64,000 nt of DNA from Siphonodentalium dalli (taxonomy: Eukaryota; Mollusca; Scaphopoda; Gadilida; Siphonodentaliidae), in contig CP136068.1 of NCBI GenBank assembly GCA_032622095.1, forward strand, positions 130,643,989 through 130,707,988, in the 5' to 3' direction. Each line of letters begins with the position of its first letter. Position 1 is the first letter of the stretch. Below the pieces are notes generated by a model, which was not told where the DNA came from, did no database searches, and worked only from the letters and a program-made list of their open reading frames with translations. This document shows positions 11,751 through 22,935 of the stretch, in pieces. A program made the translations under genes and the position numbers.

Positions 11751-14700
11751 GTCTGGTCGATAAAAGGTTTGATCAAGAACAAATTTGGACTAAGTTGGTT
11801 TGTGTACCATCTTGATGAGGAATATATCCTATATCCAAAATCCGCTAAAATCCGCTTTGAGCATTTTTTGTAATTCAAGATGGCGTCCAATATGGCGTCC
11901 AATATGCCATTTCCCTACAACTCAGCTTGATGCAATTATAGTGAGAACATCTTCTCATATGTATACACATGTATACATTTTTGTGAAGCTAAGACATAAC
12001 GTCACGTTTATGTGCCAAACTTTGAACTCTCCGTCTAAGATGGCCGCCAAAATGGCGACCGGAAGTGGAAATTTTGACGTTTTTTTACTAATATCTTTAA
12101 GATAAGTTTTTGTGGTTTGGAACTGGTTGAGAATTGTGACTTTATTTTGTATGTAGAATATTGACTGACCACTGGAGCAATAAATATGCTATTTATGGGG
12201 CCCACACCCCTTCCAATCACTCAAAAATTCGAGTTTACAAAACGCGGCATAACATTTCACAACAGATAACCATTGGTATTCTAGTCATATTTCACCAAGA
12301 AATAGGAATAACTGTGCAACGTAAGTGATGCGTTATATATCTTATTGCCATTCCAACTCAATAGTATCAAAATTGACACTTTGGCTCAAAATGGCTGCCA
12401 AAATTGCCGCCAAAATAAGGAAAATGGTAAGTATTGTCCCAGCGTGCCATGCAAACGCTTACAAATGGTGCTGATACACAAAGTTGACTATTCTGTCTTA
12501 TATACTAACATTTTTGATGCATCTTGGGTATTGCTACTATTTTATCCACTGAAATTACCAGAATTATTCCAATTTGTCTGTCACAAACATGACATCAAAA
12601 TCGGCAAAACATCGCTGTTCGGGTTTGAACCATTTTTTAAAAGTAAAATGGAACTTAGGTTTGGTATCAAAGATGTTTATTGTTTTGATATGTGTTACAT
12701 GTGTCACACTGAGGTGTTTTAGACAATATTACTCAAGAGGGCTTCCAAAATGGCAACCAAATTTGGTAAACATTATTCTCTGCTGTTCCGAAAAGGTAAT
12801 AAATTGTGACTTGCTTGCTACTTAATCAACTTGATCATGTATACATATACGTGTGTGTATATACGTTATGTATATGTATACATAACCAATTGTGACTCAC
12901 ATGCTACTTAATCAACTAAATGTTCTATTCTGGTTGTCCGGGTACCCTATGAGGCACAACAAGTTCATTTTGAGGAATGCAATATGGATTTTGTTCTTGT
13001 TTTTTTTAACGGAAATGGACAGAACGTTGAAACCGAACTGAGAGGGATCATATTAGCATCATCATTGATCAACTCAATACAGTGTGTATGTCTGTCGACT
13101 GTATGGCCAAAGGCTAGGTAAGTAGGTATACATGGAGTTATTGCATTCATGAATGATGTGAATAGTTATACAATGTGTGACTATATGGTCATGGGTGGGG
13201 TGTCCATGGCGAGATGTATAGGTGTATAAGGAGTAGCTGTATGGGCATGTGTGAGGCGAACATGTATACAGGGAGTGGCTGTCTGGCCATTGCAGTGGTG
13301 TTTGGGCATAACGAGAGTAGCTACATTGTCCACATGTGTTTATGTGTATATGAAGTGACTGTGTGGTCAATGGTTGGATGTACCAAACAGGTGTACATTG
13401 GGTGGCTCTATTGTCATGGGTGGGTGTATATGTACACATATGTTGGCTGTATGGTAATGGATGGGTGTATGGATAAATAGGGAGTGATTGTATGGTTATG
13501 GGCAATGTGTATATGTGTACATGGTCATTGTTGAAGTGTATATGCATACATGGAGTTCACTTTGATAACCATTGGCGGCTTGTGTATATAGAGAGTGACT
13601 TCATGGTGATGGGTGGATTGTATATGTTTATATGTATTGTATTGTCATTGGTGGGTGTGCACAAGTATACAGTGACTAGATGAATGCCCCTGGATAGGAT
13701 GTATACGTATACAGCGAGTAGCTGAATTGTCATGGTTGAGTTGTATCTGCAAGTCTGCAGAGTACGAATGGCCGTGTGTGCGGGGCATTGGTATATCGAT
13801 AAGGCCTGTATGACCATTGGTGAGCTATATATACACATGGAGTGACGCTGTGGTCATGGGTGGGGTGTATATGTATAGCACAAGTGATTATATGGCCATG
13901 GCACGGCCAATATGTACATAGGGATTGACAGTATGGCAAAATTAATGGTGGGTGAAATGATATACAATGAGTGACTATGATCACGAATGTGGTTTATGCG
14001 TATACAGCGAGTGGCTGAATTACCATGGGTCATGTGAATATGCAAGTCTGGTGTGTATTCATGGCCGTGTTTGCGGTACGGGATATTGGTATATCTAGAA
14101 GGGCTGTATGGCCGTTGGTGAGGTATATATGTATATGCATGGAGTGACTCTATGGTCTTGGGTTGAGTGAATATGTATATCTTGAGTGGCTATATGGCCA
14201 CGGGTGTCGCAAATATGTGTATATACATGGAGCGAGACTGTATGACAACTGGTGAGGCAAATCTGTATACAAGAAGTGATGTATGATCATGAATGTAGCG
14301 AACATGTATACCAGGATTGACTATATGGTCATGGGTGGGTGTATATGTATATCTTTAGTGGCTATATAGCTTATGATGCAAATAAATTTACACGGAGTTA
14401 CTGTATGGCCTATTGTGTGAAGCGAATAGGTATACAATAGTGTACTTTATGTTCATAGATGTAGTGAATATGTATACATGTCATGTGATGTATAGGATTA
14501 TACCTGGTGTGTCTGCGTGGTTACTCACGGCTATAGGGTCATGTGTTGGGTGTATGGGTAAACCAAAGTGTGGCAATATTGTAACGGTTTAGGTGTATGT
14601 CTATGCAGCGAGTGACACATGGCCATGTATGAGGTGTTCATTGTATATATGGAGCGACTGCATGCTCATGTGTGATTTGTACTGGTGCACCTTTGGTTGA

Positions 14701-16018
14701 CTATCGCTTTCCACAATAATTCAAGGATATGTTAATCGATAGAGAGGTAATATCAGAGTGTTATCCACATTAATTGCGTACTGTACGCAATGTGAAGTAA
14801 ACGGTTTTTCTGACAATAGTTTATTAGATAATCAATTCTAATCCTAATGGGCAAGAGTAGCCACATCATATGATCACTCTCAGTTCAGTTTCAACGTCCG
14901 TGAAAAAAAATACATCGACATGCATAATCCCAAAAGAGGTGTTCGGCAAAATCCATATTGCATCCCTTATAATGAATGTGTCGTGCCTCATAAGGTACTG
15001 GGACAACCAGAATATAAGATTTAGTTGTCAGTTGATCAAGTAACATGGTTAACGACCAATGGAGTCACAATTTGCTACCATTTTGGAACAGCAGAGAATA
15101 ATGTTCGGAATATAAACTTTTTACCCACTTTGGTTGCCATTTTGCAAGTCATCTTGAGTAATATTGTCTAAAACACCGCTCTGTGACACAGAGTGACTGC
15201 ATGCTCATGTGTGCCTAACTCTAACCCAAACCCTAAGTTAGTTTTTGCCGATTTATATGCCAAGTTTGTGACAGTAACAATGAATCAAGGTGCATAAGAA
15301 ATGTTTGTATTCAATGTATATAAGACAGAATAGTCAATTTTATTCATCAACCACAACTTATAAGCGGTTGCATGGCACGCTGATGCAATATTTATAATTC
15401 ACCATTGAGTTGTAATATCCATACGAAATAGAATGCATCACTGAATATGCACAGTTCTTCCCATTTATTGAAGAAATATGACCAGAATCCCAATGGTGAT
15501 TTTTTGTGAAATTTTATATCGCATTCTACAAAATCGAATATGCGTGTGATCGGAAGGGGTGTGGACCCAAGAATGGCATATTTGATTGCCCCAATGGTCA
15601 GTTAACAAACTAAAAACAGAATAAAGTCACAATTCTCATCCAGTTCCAAACAGCATAAACTGATCTTAAAGATATTAGTAAAAAACATAACAGTTTCCAC
15701 TTCCGGTCGCCATTTTTACGGCCATCTTGGACGTGAAGTTCCAATTTTGGCACACACAGGTGACGGTTTGTCTTAGCTTCACAAAAATGTATACATGTGT
15801 ATACATATGACAAGATTTTCTCACTATAATTGCATCAAACTGACTTAACGGAAAATGTCAGCCATCTTGGATGCCATCTTGAATTTAAAAAAATGCTCAA
15901 AGCGGATTTTAGAGGATTTTTGATATGTTATAGTGGATTCCTCTTCAAAATGGTATGAAAGTCAACTTAGTCCGAATTTGTTCTTGGTTGATCGTAAAAT
16001 TTTAGTTTATCGACCAGA
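11751..16018. mobile_element. ~4.3-kb long-TIR element with minisatellite core
   Basis: Left arm 11751-~13080 and right arm ~14860-16018 are diverged reverse complements of each other. Terminal motif is GTCTGGTCGATAAA (left) and TTTATCGACCAGAC (right), each bordered by TA, so a 2-bp TA duplication is possible. Matching internal blocks include TGTATACACATGTATACATTTTTGTGAAGC (11959) against 15777, GGAAGTGGAAA (12060) against TTTCCACTTCC (15693), GGTTGTCCGGGTACC (12932) against 15000, and GAAACCGAACTGAGAGGGATCATAT (13029) against 14867. The core is a minisatellite. No transposase is present, so mobility would need enzymes supplied in trans. Confidence 0.65.
13085..14690. repeat. Degenerate minisatellite, ~60-70-bp units, about 20 or more copies
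   Basis: Units follow the pattern 'gTGTATATGTATACA(c/t)GGAGTGACT(g/a)TATGGTCATGGGTGG'. They are recognisable from near 13085 to about 14680, with indels and substitutions between copies. The array makes long spurious ORFs on both strands, for example 13074-13547 on the minus strand, which I reject as genes. It sits exactly between the two inverted arms of the 11.75-16.0 kb element. A small similar fragment (GAGTGACTGCATGCTCATGTGTG) is displaced to 15190. Confidence 0.7.
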
Positions 16019-16094
16019 CTAATATGGAATGTAGAACTCATTTATTCACAAAATCCATCTCTGACTGGAACAAACCCATACAAACAAGCAATGT

Positions 16095-16185
16095 GCATGG
16101 TACCACCATGGTAGTACCATGGTGCGGTACCATGGTAGTACCATGGTACTATACCATGATACTTTACCATGGTAGTAATATGAGC
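16095..16185. repeat. TACCATGGTA palindrome cluster (copy C)
   Basis: Five or more near-perfect TACCATGGTA decamers are packed within 90 bp, alternating with GGTACCA. The cluster can form many alternative hairpins. Confidence 0.65.
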
Positions 16186-16569
16186 GATAACTCTATTGCA
16201 TAACAGCACATTACACAGATAAGGTGTTTTATGTATCTTGTGAGAATAAAATCATATGTTGTTAGTTAATCAGTGCACAACACTTGTTCCCGTTGTTCTA
16301 CTCAAAACATAACAGAATGGGACAATAATATTATTATAACTAACAGGTAAGCGGCAGAGACTCAACAAAAATAACCTTTCATATGACATATAAAATCTGC
16401 TACCATAGGAATATTAAACTCCTTAAATACGGTAATTTTTTGGTCCTGGCCGCTCCCCTATAAGTGAGCTAAGTTAACAGCAGTTTAACATCATAGGTAA
16501 TCACAGGTCTCGGTGTTGACATCCAATTTGTTGTCTCAAATTTTAAGCTTCTGATCTAAAAGCATACGA

Positions 16570-16745
16570 AGATACTACCATGCTAAAATATCAAGGTAAA
16601 GTGCTAATGTACTACCACGGTAACGTACCATTGGCCGCTATATACAACATGGTACTTTATCATGGTAGTACCATGGTAAAGTACCATGGTTGTTTATAGC
16701 GGCCAATATACCATGTGGTATTTTCCCATGGTAATACCATAGTGC
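16570..16745. repeat. TACCATGGTA palindrome cluster (copy D) with hairpin
   Basis: It contains GTACCATTGGCCGCTATATACAACATGGTAC and the near-inverse GTACCATGGTTGTTTATAGCGGCCAATATACCATG at about 16626-16717. Together these form an imperfect stem around the TACCATGGTA core. It directly abuts the TIR element at 16798. Confidence 0.55.
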
Positions 16746-16797
16746 TCTTGTATATGGGAGTGCTCAAAATCACTACTTTCTACGGTGGAGATTTCGT

Positions 16798-17511
16798 CTG
16801 GTCGAATAAATTTGGACTAAGTTGGTTTTTATTCCATTTTGAAGAGGAATATATCCTCTACAACATATTCAAAATCCGCTTTGATCAAACTTATTTACAG
16901 AAATTTAAAAAATACTCATTTTTCGACCTTGTGAAGTAGATTTTTCTACAATATCCCTCATCGGCGACACCAGAACGCATTAATTCTCCATCCGATATAT
17001 ACCAGTCTGTGTGAAATTAGAGTATAGGGGGCGAATAGAGTGAACTGGCTTTCGTTTGCTCTCTCGCGAGATACATTAGAGATAATTATTACATATATCA
17101 TTACAAGTTCCCCTTATACTCTGAAATAATTCTTCCTCGTATTATTCGAGGGCTTGTTCGTTCTTGTATGACTAGCTATTCAATTTTCCACAAATTGTAA
17201 ATTTTATTCGATTTTGTCCATTTTGGCGGCCATATTGGGACAGACATTCTACCGATGTGGTTTACGACTAAGCATTGTTTGTGTGTATTTTATTTTATTA
17301 CTAATTTGGTATTAGTTTGCGCACCTACCATCGAAATTCAGAATTGTTCGATACCAACTGCTATCATTGACGCCATCTTGGACTACAGAAAATGTTCAAA
17401 GCGGATTTTGGATATGTTATAGAGGATATATTCCTCTTCAAAATGGAATAGAAACCAACTTAGTCCAAATTTATTCTAGGTTGACCCTAAAATGTTAGTT
17501 TATCGACCAAA
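16798..17511. mobile_element. Short (~0.7-kb) member of the GTCTGGTCGATAAA family
   Basis: The left end is GTCTGGTCGAATAAATTTGG at 16797 and the right end is TTTATCGACCAAACTAG near 17510. Inverted sub-blocks GAGGAATATATCCTCTACAACATATTC (16844) and ATGTTATAGAGGATATATTCCTC (17417) form the arms. It is a MITE-sized relative of the 11.75-16.0 kb element and carries no coding capacity. Confidence 0.6.
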
Positions 17512-17519
17512 CTAGTTAG

Positions 17520-18700
17520 TCAGCAAGCTAAAAGGGACCCTCAAGATGAAATACTCTTCTTGTGAGGGGATGCTGAAATCTCTATGGAAATGCCATGGGT
17601 GAGAGCTTCTTATACAACACTGCTTTTCGTCCGATACAATCATGTGTGGGGAATATACCGATATCAAATAGCACCGTGAAGATAAACGGAGATAGTTGAG
17701 AGAAATTCGCCGAATCTAATGTCGATCATTTCGAATACCTAAAATTCGCAGGATCTTAGTTATCGTTGCTTTGTATTCCTGATCGTCCTAGCTGTTGACC
17801 GTTTAAGCCTATTCTGCGTTATGACAAACGTAATTCTTCACACACTGATGGTAGACGATTTCCACATGATGTTAAACTGTTTTCATTGCGAAAATTGTCG
17901 CATGGTCCCAGGTTGGTGCATCTCATTGGCAGAGTAGTCCTATTATAACTATAATTAGAATGACATTGAAATTTCACGGCAATTTCGATAATTCAATGTT
18001 CGCAAATATGTTCACACCAATTTCATGCAGTCAATTTGTCTAGAAACATAGGACAAAGGGGTGTCGCTTCAGTTATTGTGCATGCACCTGTTTTCGCTAC
18101 TCACGTAATTGACATGCAAACTGTTGAAAAACTATGACATGATTTTGACTTTCTCTGAGGTCAAGGTCAATGTCGGACGAATTTGTCGAAAAGTGTATTG
18201 TCTAAGCTAGCGCAAAAATCCGTTTCATAATCCAGGTACTTTTTAATATAGTCATCAAAATTTATTAATTAATTCTGTTCATCTATATAATTTGAAGTTC
18301 GATTTCGAGTTGTATATATTAAGTGTCCGAATTCACCCCAACCCATGACAGGACATTTGCGCTTGACATGATATTTGGACTGTTTCTTACAACACACTAT
18401 TCAATTACAAGCAGAAATATCCACCTTTCGTTAATTTGGGAGATGATACTAGTCAAGAGCCAATAAAGGTGTGCGAAATCGCCGGTAACCGGGGATATTA
18501 TTCACACATTCATATTTGTTTGTGTTGCGAAATTAATATTATCACATTTTCTGTCTCAAAATTATATACACCATGTTAAAACAAGCTGTCAACATCTGAA
18601 AAACTTCTGAGAAACCAAAGATTCATTCAGAAAATCGAAACAAATACATATTAAAAACAAACGACATAGCAAAATAAAATAAAAAGACATGCAAAAAATA
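17520..18700. other. No recognisable feature
   Basis: AT-rich sequence downstream of the TIR-domain gene. No ORF of note, no tandem repeat, no inverted arms seen. Confidence 0.4.
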
Positions 18701-18904
18701 ATTGATAAATTTAGAGATTAAATTAATTGAACAAATTTAATGAGAGCAGCAAAAGCTGTATAAGTGTAGGTGGTATCGTATACAACATAAATACACAGCG
18801 ATTTGCCTACCGTTTTGACAAAATATATGGCAATTGGACAATTTGGCCACCAAAAGCGCGAAACATAATACCATCCTATACCGTTCGCAAACATCGAGAT
18901 CGTT

Positions 18905-18910
18905 TTTATT
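18905..18910 (-). promoter_or_regulatory. AATAAA poly(A) signal of the TIR-domain gene
   Basis: TTTATT on the plus strand reads AATAAA on the minus strand, directly after the TAA stop codon. This gives a very short 3'UTR. Confidence 0.4.
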
Positions 18911-19441
18911 TTAAATGTTGACAATTATCATAGTGTTACAATGATTACAGCCAACATACACGTTTTGGCAGAAGTGACAGGAGTAACATTTTGGAGCGCA
19001 ACAGACGGTTAAGTGTGCATACGGGTGCATTGAATTTGCGCCATCTCCAGTGGCAGATTGAGTTATCTCACCTTTCAGGATTTCCAGAATTTGCTGTTGG
19101 GTGCTGGGACTCTTCTGTGGCTTAACGTACATCAGCCATTGGAGAGAGAAAGGCACATCCTGTATGTCAACATCAACAAGAACTGGCACAATATTCACAT
19201 GATTATCTCTTTCAAAGCATTTCAGGGTAAGTTTCCCAATGTTAATTTTATTCTTTTCAAGAGACTTTTTCGACAGGAACAATAAAACAAAGTGAGCATC
19301 AGTGGGGAGTTCAATAGGAATCACTTTGCTTTTACAGCACTTGTACCCATGGCCTCTTACTTCCTCTTCAATCTCATCTGCTAAGACTTCATCCACTTCG
19401 TCGAACAGAAAGGAGACCACAAACTCTGTGCTATCTGCCAT
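18911..19441 (-). CDS. TIR-domain protein (small, single exon or last exon)
   Basis: A 176-residue product. Residues about 5-110 look like a TIR fold. They show a beta-A strand (FVVSFLF), an acidic helix (DEVLADEIEEEVRGHGY), a strand (HFVLLFLS) followed by KKSLEKN as in the 'S.aF..S.WC' region, and a later strand (VNIVPVLVDV) with a 'P..L..L.YV' segment, typical of the TIR beta-D/E end. The canonical BB-loop RDxxPG is not evident, so adaptor versus NADase function is unclear. The C-terminus (about 140-172) is Cys/His-rich with CxxC-like pairs. TIR proteins act in innate immune signalling or NAD cleavage. The ATG follows CTCCTTCAG, which resembles a splice acceptor, so this may be the last exon of a longer gene. 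AATAAA overlaps the end. Expansion of short TIR genes is known in bivalves. Confidence 0.55.
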   Translation of the reverse strand: MADSTEFVVSFLFDEVDEVLADEIEEEVRGHGYKCCKSKVIPIELPTDAHFVLLFLSKKSLEKNKINIGKLTLKCFERDNHVNIVPVLVDVDIQDVPFSLQWLMYVKPQKSPSTQQQILEILKGEITQSATGDGANSMHPYAHLTVCCAPKCYSCHFCQNVYVGCNHCNTMIIVNI

Positions 19442-21346
19442 CTGAAGGAGATCACAATTAACATTGGTTTTATTATTAGATCATCACAATGATCTCTACT
19501 CTGGCTACGCTTACAGAGACCATATTCTACCAGGTCAAACCTGAGAACGTTTTAAATTATCTCTGGGATCTTTATAACATTAAATAGAATCTCGCCGACC
19601 ACACGTCCCCCGAAAAAAAAATGGTTTTCTTAGGAAGTTGTCTTTTTTCGGAACAGTTTAATGTCATCATAGTTTGCTTATCGCATACTATGTGCTATAG
19701 CAATAACTTTGTGAAAAATAATTTTTCCGTAGTCCCTATACATGTTGCACATCAGCAATATATTGGTAACAATATCATGAAGTTTCAATTCTCTACATTC
19801 GAAAATGTGGGAGGAGTGGATTACACAATGAAGGTACTCATAAAATGCGACGAACACACGGACGCACGGATGGATAGACGGGTGGATGTATCTAAGGATG
19901 ATGTAAACGTTAAAACAGCCAAGTTTAAACAGAAAAAAAATGTCCAATGCCCATACGCTAATGGTATATAGCAGCAGGTTATTTATATATTTACTGCATG
20001 CAAGCGTTACATAATGGTAGACTGCAGGATGATTTTGTGATCGCATTGCTAGGGGGTGTTTGGTGGTGGCTGACCATCTTTGAAAGTAAACTATATAAAA
20101 TAACATATCATGAGCAAGAATCGTGATGCATGTCGGCTGCAAATGCATGTCGATCTAAATGGATATCCGATAAAGAAAATTGGCATTTGATCTATATACG
20201 CCATACAAACCGGACGCTGTGTGCATCTTTAACGCAAAAGTACAGCATATGCATATACATGTATATATAAGCCTTATGATTATCACGTTTACGATGCGTT
20301 TATGCATTGGCAAGTTAGCGCGGTGTGGTTTGCGGGCGTTTCGTTGGGGATTTATATGCGGTGCTGGAGTGTGTACGGAGGCTTGGGTATAGGGTGCATC
20401 TGTGCCACGGCTTTTTTGCTTGGGATTTGGGGTCCCCGTTGTTCCGTCTGTAGCGGTGATGCGGAAATTTGCCTATATAAATTACGTGCAATTATCTGGC
20501 AATAATCAGTCGTACAGGCAAATTTCGGCGGCGCCGTTGCATGTGGAGCTACGTCGATTTTGCTTCTCATGTTGTTGGCTTTGGTTGGGATGCATGTTGT
20601 ATGCGTGTTTCCGTTTCCATTGCGAGACATGCCGTGCGGGCTTGCCAGTGTATGAACGTACCATTGATCGGTTTAATTATGGAACAAATTGGTATTCAGT
20701 GTATACTGACGAAAGCGATATGGATGTTCACGACATGTATGACAAAACAGAATAATATTGACTTTGCTGACAGCGATCGGATTTGCTTTCCGATCAATGT
20801 GATTCAGACACTTTTTGATAATTGCTTTATGTGTACATTTATGTACTGTGTAAATATATTCGCTTTGTTGTGTTAACACACAGCTAAAGTTGATGCGTAC
20901 ATGCAATATGTTTAATTTATCGTGTAACTGCGTCGCGCTTTCATTCCGTCTGACATGATCTCCATTTGTCGTTATGCTTGACTGGCGAAATTAGTGGATG
21001 TGGTGTTAGACGGAGTGGGGCGTGCGGCGAGTTAATGCGTTGAACCAAAGAAGAGATATAAACAAATATATTTTCGCTGAATGAAATTCATAAATTATTT
21101 GGAGTTCTCTACCCTACACTGGATCTTCCATTATCTGACACAGACATGTGCTATATTACATTGCCTTATCATTCTGATTAACTTTGGAACACTTTGATAT
21201 ATAGTGTATACTACAACTTTATTCCGCCTGATAACCCACACCCATGAAACAACTACCCCTTTCATTTTCCTCTTTTCTTTCCGAACTCGACTTTTTGGTG
21301 GCATGCGGTGGTTTCTTTGTTGCTTTCATGATGTATCAATCATAAA
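19442..21346. other. Intergenic DNA between TIR-domain gene and LINE
   Basis: No convincing gene. An inverted pair GCGGAAATTTGCCT/AGGCAAATTTCGGC sits at about 20460-20530. Overlapping ORFs at 20300-20870 on both strands lack domains. There is no recognisable LINE ORF1 upstream of the endonuclease, so the LINE copy is either 5'-truncated or its ORF1 is unrecognisable. Confidence 0.4.
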
Positions 21347-22085
21347 ATGACTATGGATAGTATAGGAATCAGTACCCTCAATGCTAGAAGTTTGGGTGAG
21401 AGCAGAAAACGTCGAGGTTTATAATTATCTCCGAATGCAAAACAGCTACGTTGTATGTCTGCAAGAAACACATTTTACGTCGGACTTAGAAGATTCTCTT
21501 CATGTAGAATGGGGTGGAGATATCTATTTTAACTCTTATAATTCTATATCTCGAGTAGCATTTCTCTTTAAACGAAGTAACGATTTGAATTATATAGTGC
21601 ACAGAGTTGAAAAGGTTGGAAAGGGGATGGGGCTTGTTATGGATATAACTATTAGTGGTCCTCGCCTCAAGTTAGCTGGCTTGTATGGGCCAAATTCAGA
21701 TGATCCTTCCTTCTTCGAAAGTATATACAACAGGCAATATCTGACATTGGAAATTAATCTGTCATTATCTGCGGAGACTGGAACATTGTCATGAACCAAA
21801 CGAAAGATACCACATGTTATTCTCATGACAACTGTCCAAAAGCTAGAAAAGCTGTTGAAGACCTGATGGGGGCCCAACGTTTATATGACGTTTGGCGTCG
21901 TTTGAAAAACAAATATATGCGATTCACTTGGTGGCCGAACTTGCCGCCGAAGAACAGAAAAAAACATTTCCCGCTTGGATTACTTTCTAGTTTCGGAACA
22001 TATCATTCCGTTAGTTGATCAAATAGTTGTTTTACCAAAAAAAGAAAACATTTCGGACCATTGCATGGTAGAAATTACCTTACAA
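21347..22085 (+). pseudogene. LINE ORF2 endonuclease domain, frameshifted
   Basis: It starts at ATG 21347 with MTMDSIGISTLNARSLGESR, the usual N-terminus of an APE-like LINE endonuclease (Asn of 'NARSLG'). A frameshift at about 21405 moves to the frame with VCLQETHF, whose Glu is the metal-binding residue. YGPNSDD follows (the Y.PN motif). A second shift near 21770 leads to GDWN (21773-21784), the catalytic Asp/Asn motif. A third leads to LDYFLVS and finally SDH at 22053-22061. All key catalytic motifs survive, but at least three frameshifts break the chain. The endonuclease normally nicks target DNA to prime reverse transcription. Confidence 0.8.
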
Positions 22086-22327
22086 TTTAGCAATTTTAAA
22101 CGGGTGCAGAGTCTATTGGAAAATGTATAACATGTTATTGGGAGACGAAATCTATAAAGCCGGAGTTAAAAAGAAATTAAGCGATGTTTAGACCAATACC
22201 GAGTAAAAAACGCATACTTAGAGGGGCGAGAATATTTTAGTATCAACGATCAACTCCTGTTCGAAATGCTTCTCGTTGAAATAAGAGGGTTTACAATTAT
22301 GTTTGCTTCGAGGATTAAAAAACAAAA

Positions 22328-22935
22328 TTGAACGAACAGGTCAAAATAGAAAAAGATTTAGAAAATTTACTAACAAATTACGATAAAAACGACACTGTCA
22401 CATTGCATAACATAGAAGAACTGTCGACCAAACTACACGAGTATGATCTTGAAAAGCTGAGAGGTTCGATGATTCGAGCTGGAGCAAATCTTATAGTGAA
22501 AGACCCTCAAAGTACTTTTGCTCTCTCGAAAAGAAACGCATTTTGGAAAGCACGATATTCAAAATCCGCAGGAAATACGATTCTGTAGTCACGGATCAAT
22601 CTGAAATTTTAGTAGAATTGCGAAAATACTACGAAAAACTATATTCAAAACAAACTTCTGAAATATCTGAAAGTGACTGGTCTGATTGCGCAAATTCAAA
22701 CAATATAAAACGTCTTAGCACGGAAGAATCATTTGCCGCGGATGGTAAATTGACGTTATATGAAATAAATAAAGTGTTATTACAGATGAAATGCAACAAA
22801 TCTCCCGGAATATGTGGTTTTACGGTAGAATTTTTTTAACGTTTCTGGGAGGAACTTAAAAGGTATTTACTTAACTCTCTAAACATGGCATATATGAGCG
22901 GAACTTTGTCAATCACACAAAGACATGGTATCTTA
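22328..22935 (+). pseudogene. LINE ORF2 linker and start of RT domain
   Basis: Two overlapping frames. 22328-22588 has a charged helical linker ending ALSKRNAFWKARYSKSAG, like the 'F...EK...K...I..L' segment before L1-type RTs. 22543-22839 has the RT palm entry with MKCNKSPGICGFTVEFF, where family members usually read NKSPGxDGxxxEFf (the Asp is Cys here). Decayed frames after 22840 add FWEELKRYLL and LSITQRHGIL before the insertion at about 22925-22935. Confidence 0.75.

Noticed and set aside
13074-14045. Several His/Tyr/Thr-rich minus-strand ORFs and plus-strand counterparts
   Set aside because: They lie within the 60-70-bp minisatellite and shift frame between units; no conserved protein.
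15205-15245. Telomere-like CTAACTCTAACCCAAACCCTAAG stretch
   Set aside because: Only a few degenerate units, inside a transposon arm; too short to call an interstitial telomere.
20300-20906. Overlapping ORFs on both strands just upstream of the LINE, considered as LINE ORF1
   Set aside because: No RRM, coiled coil or zinc knuckle is visible, and frames do not lead into the endonuclease.
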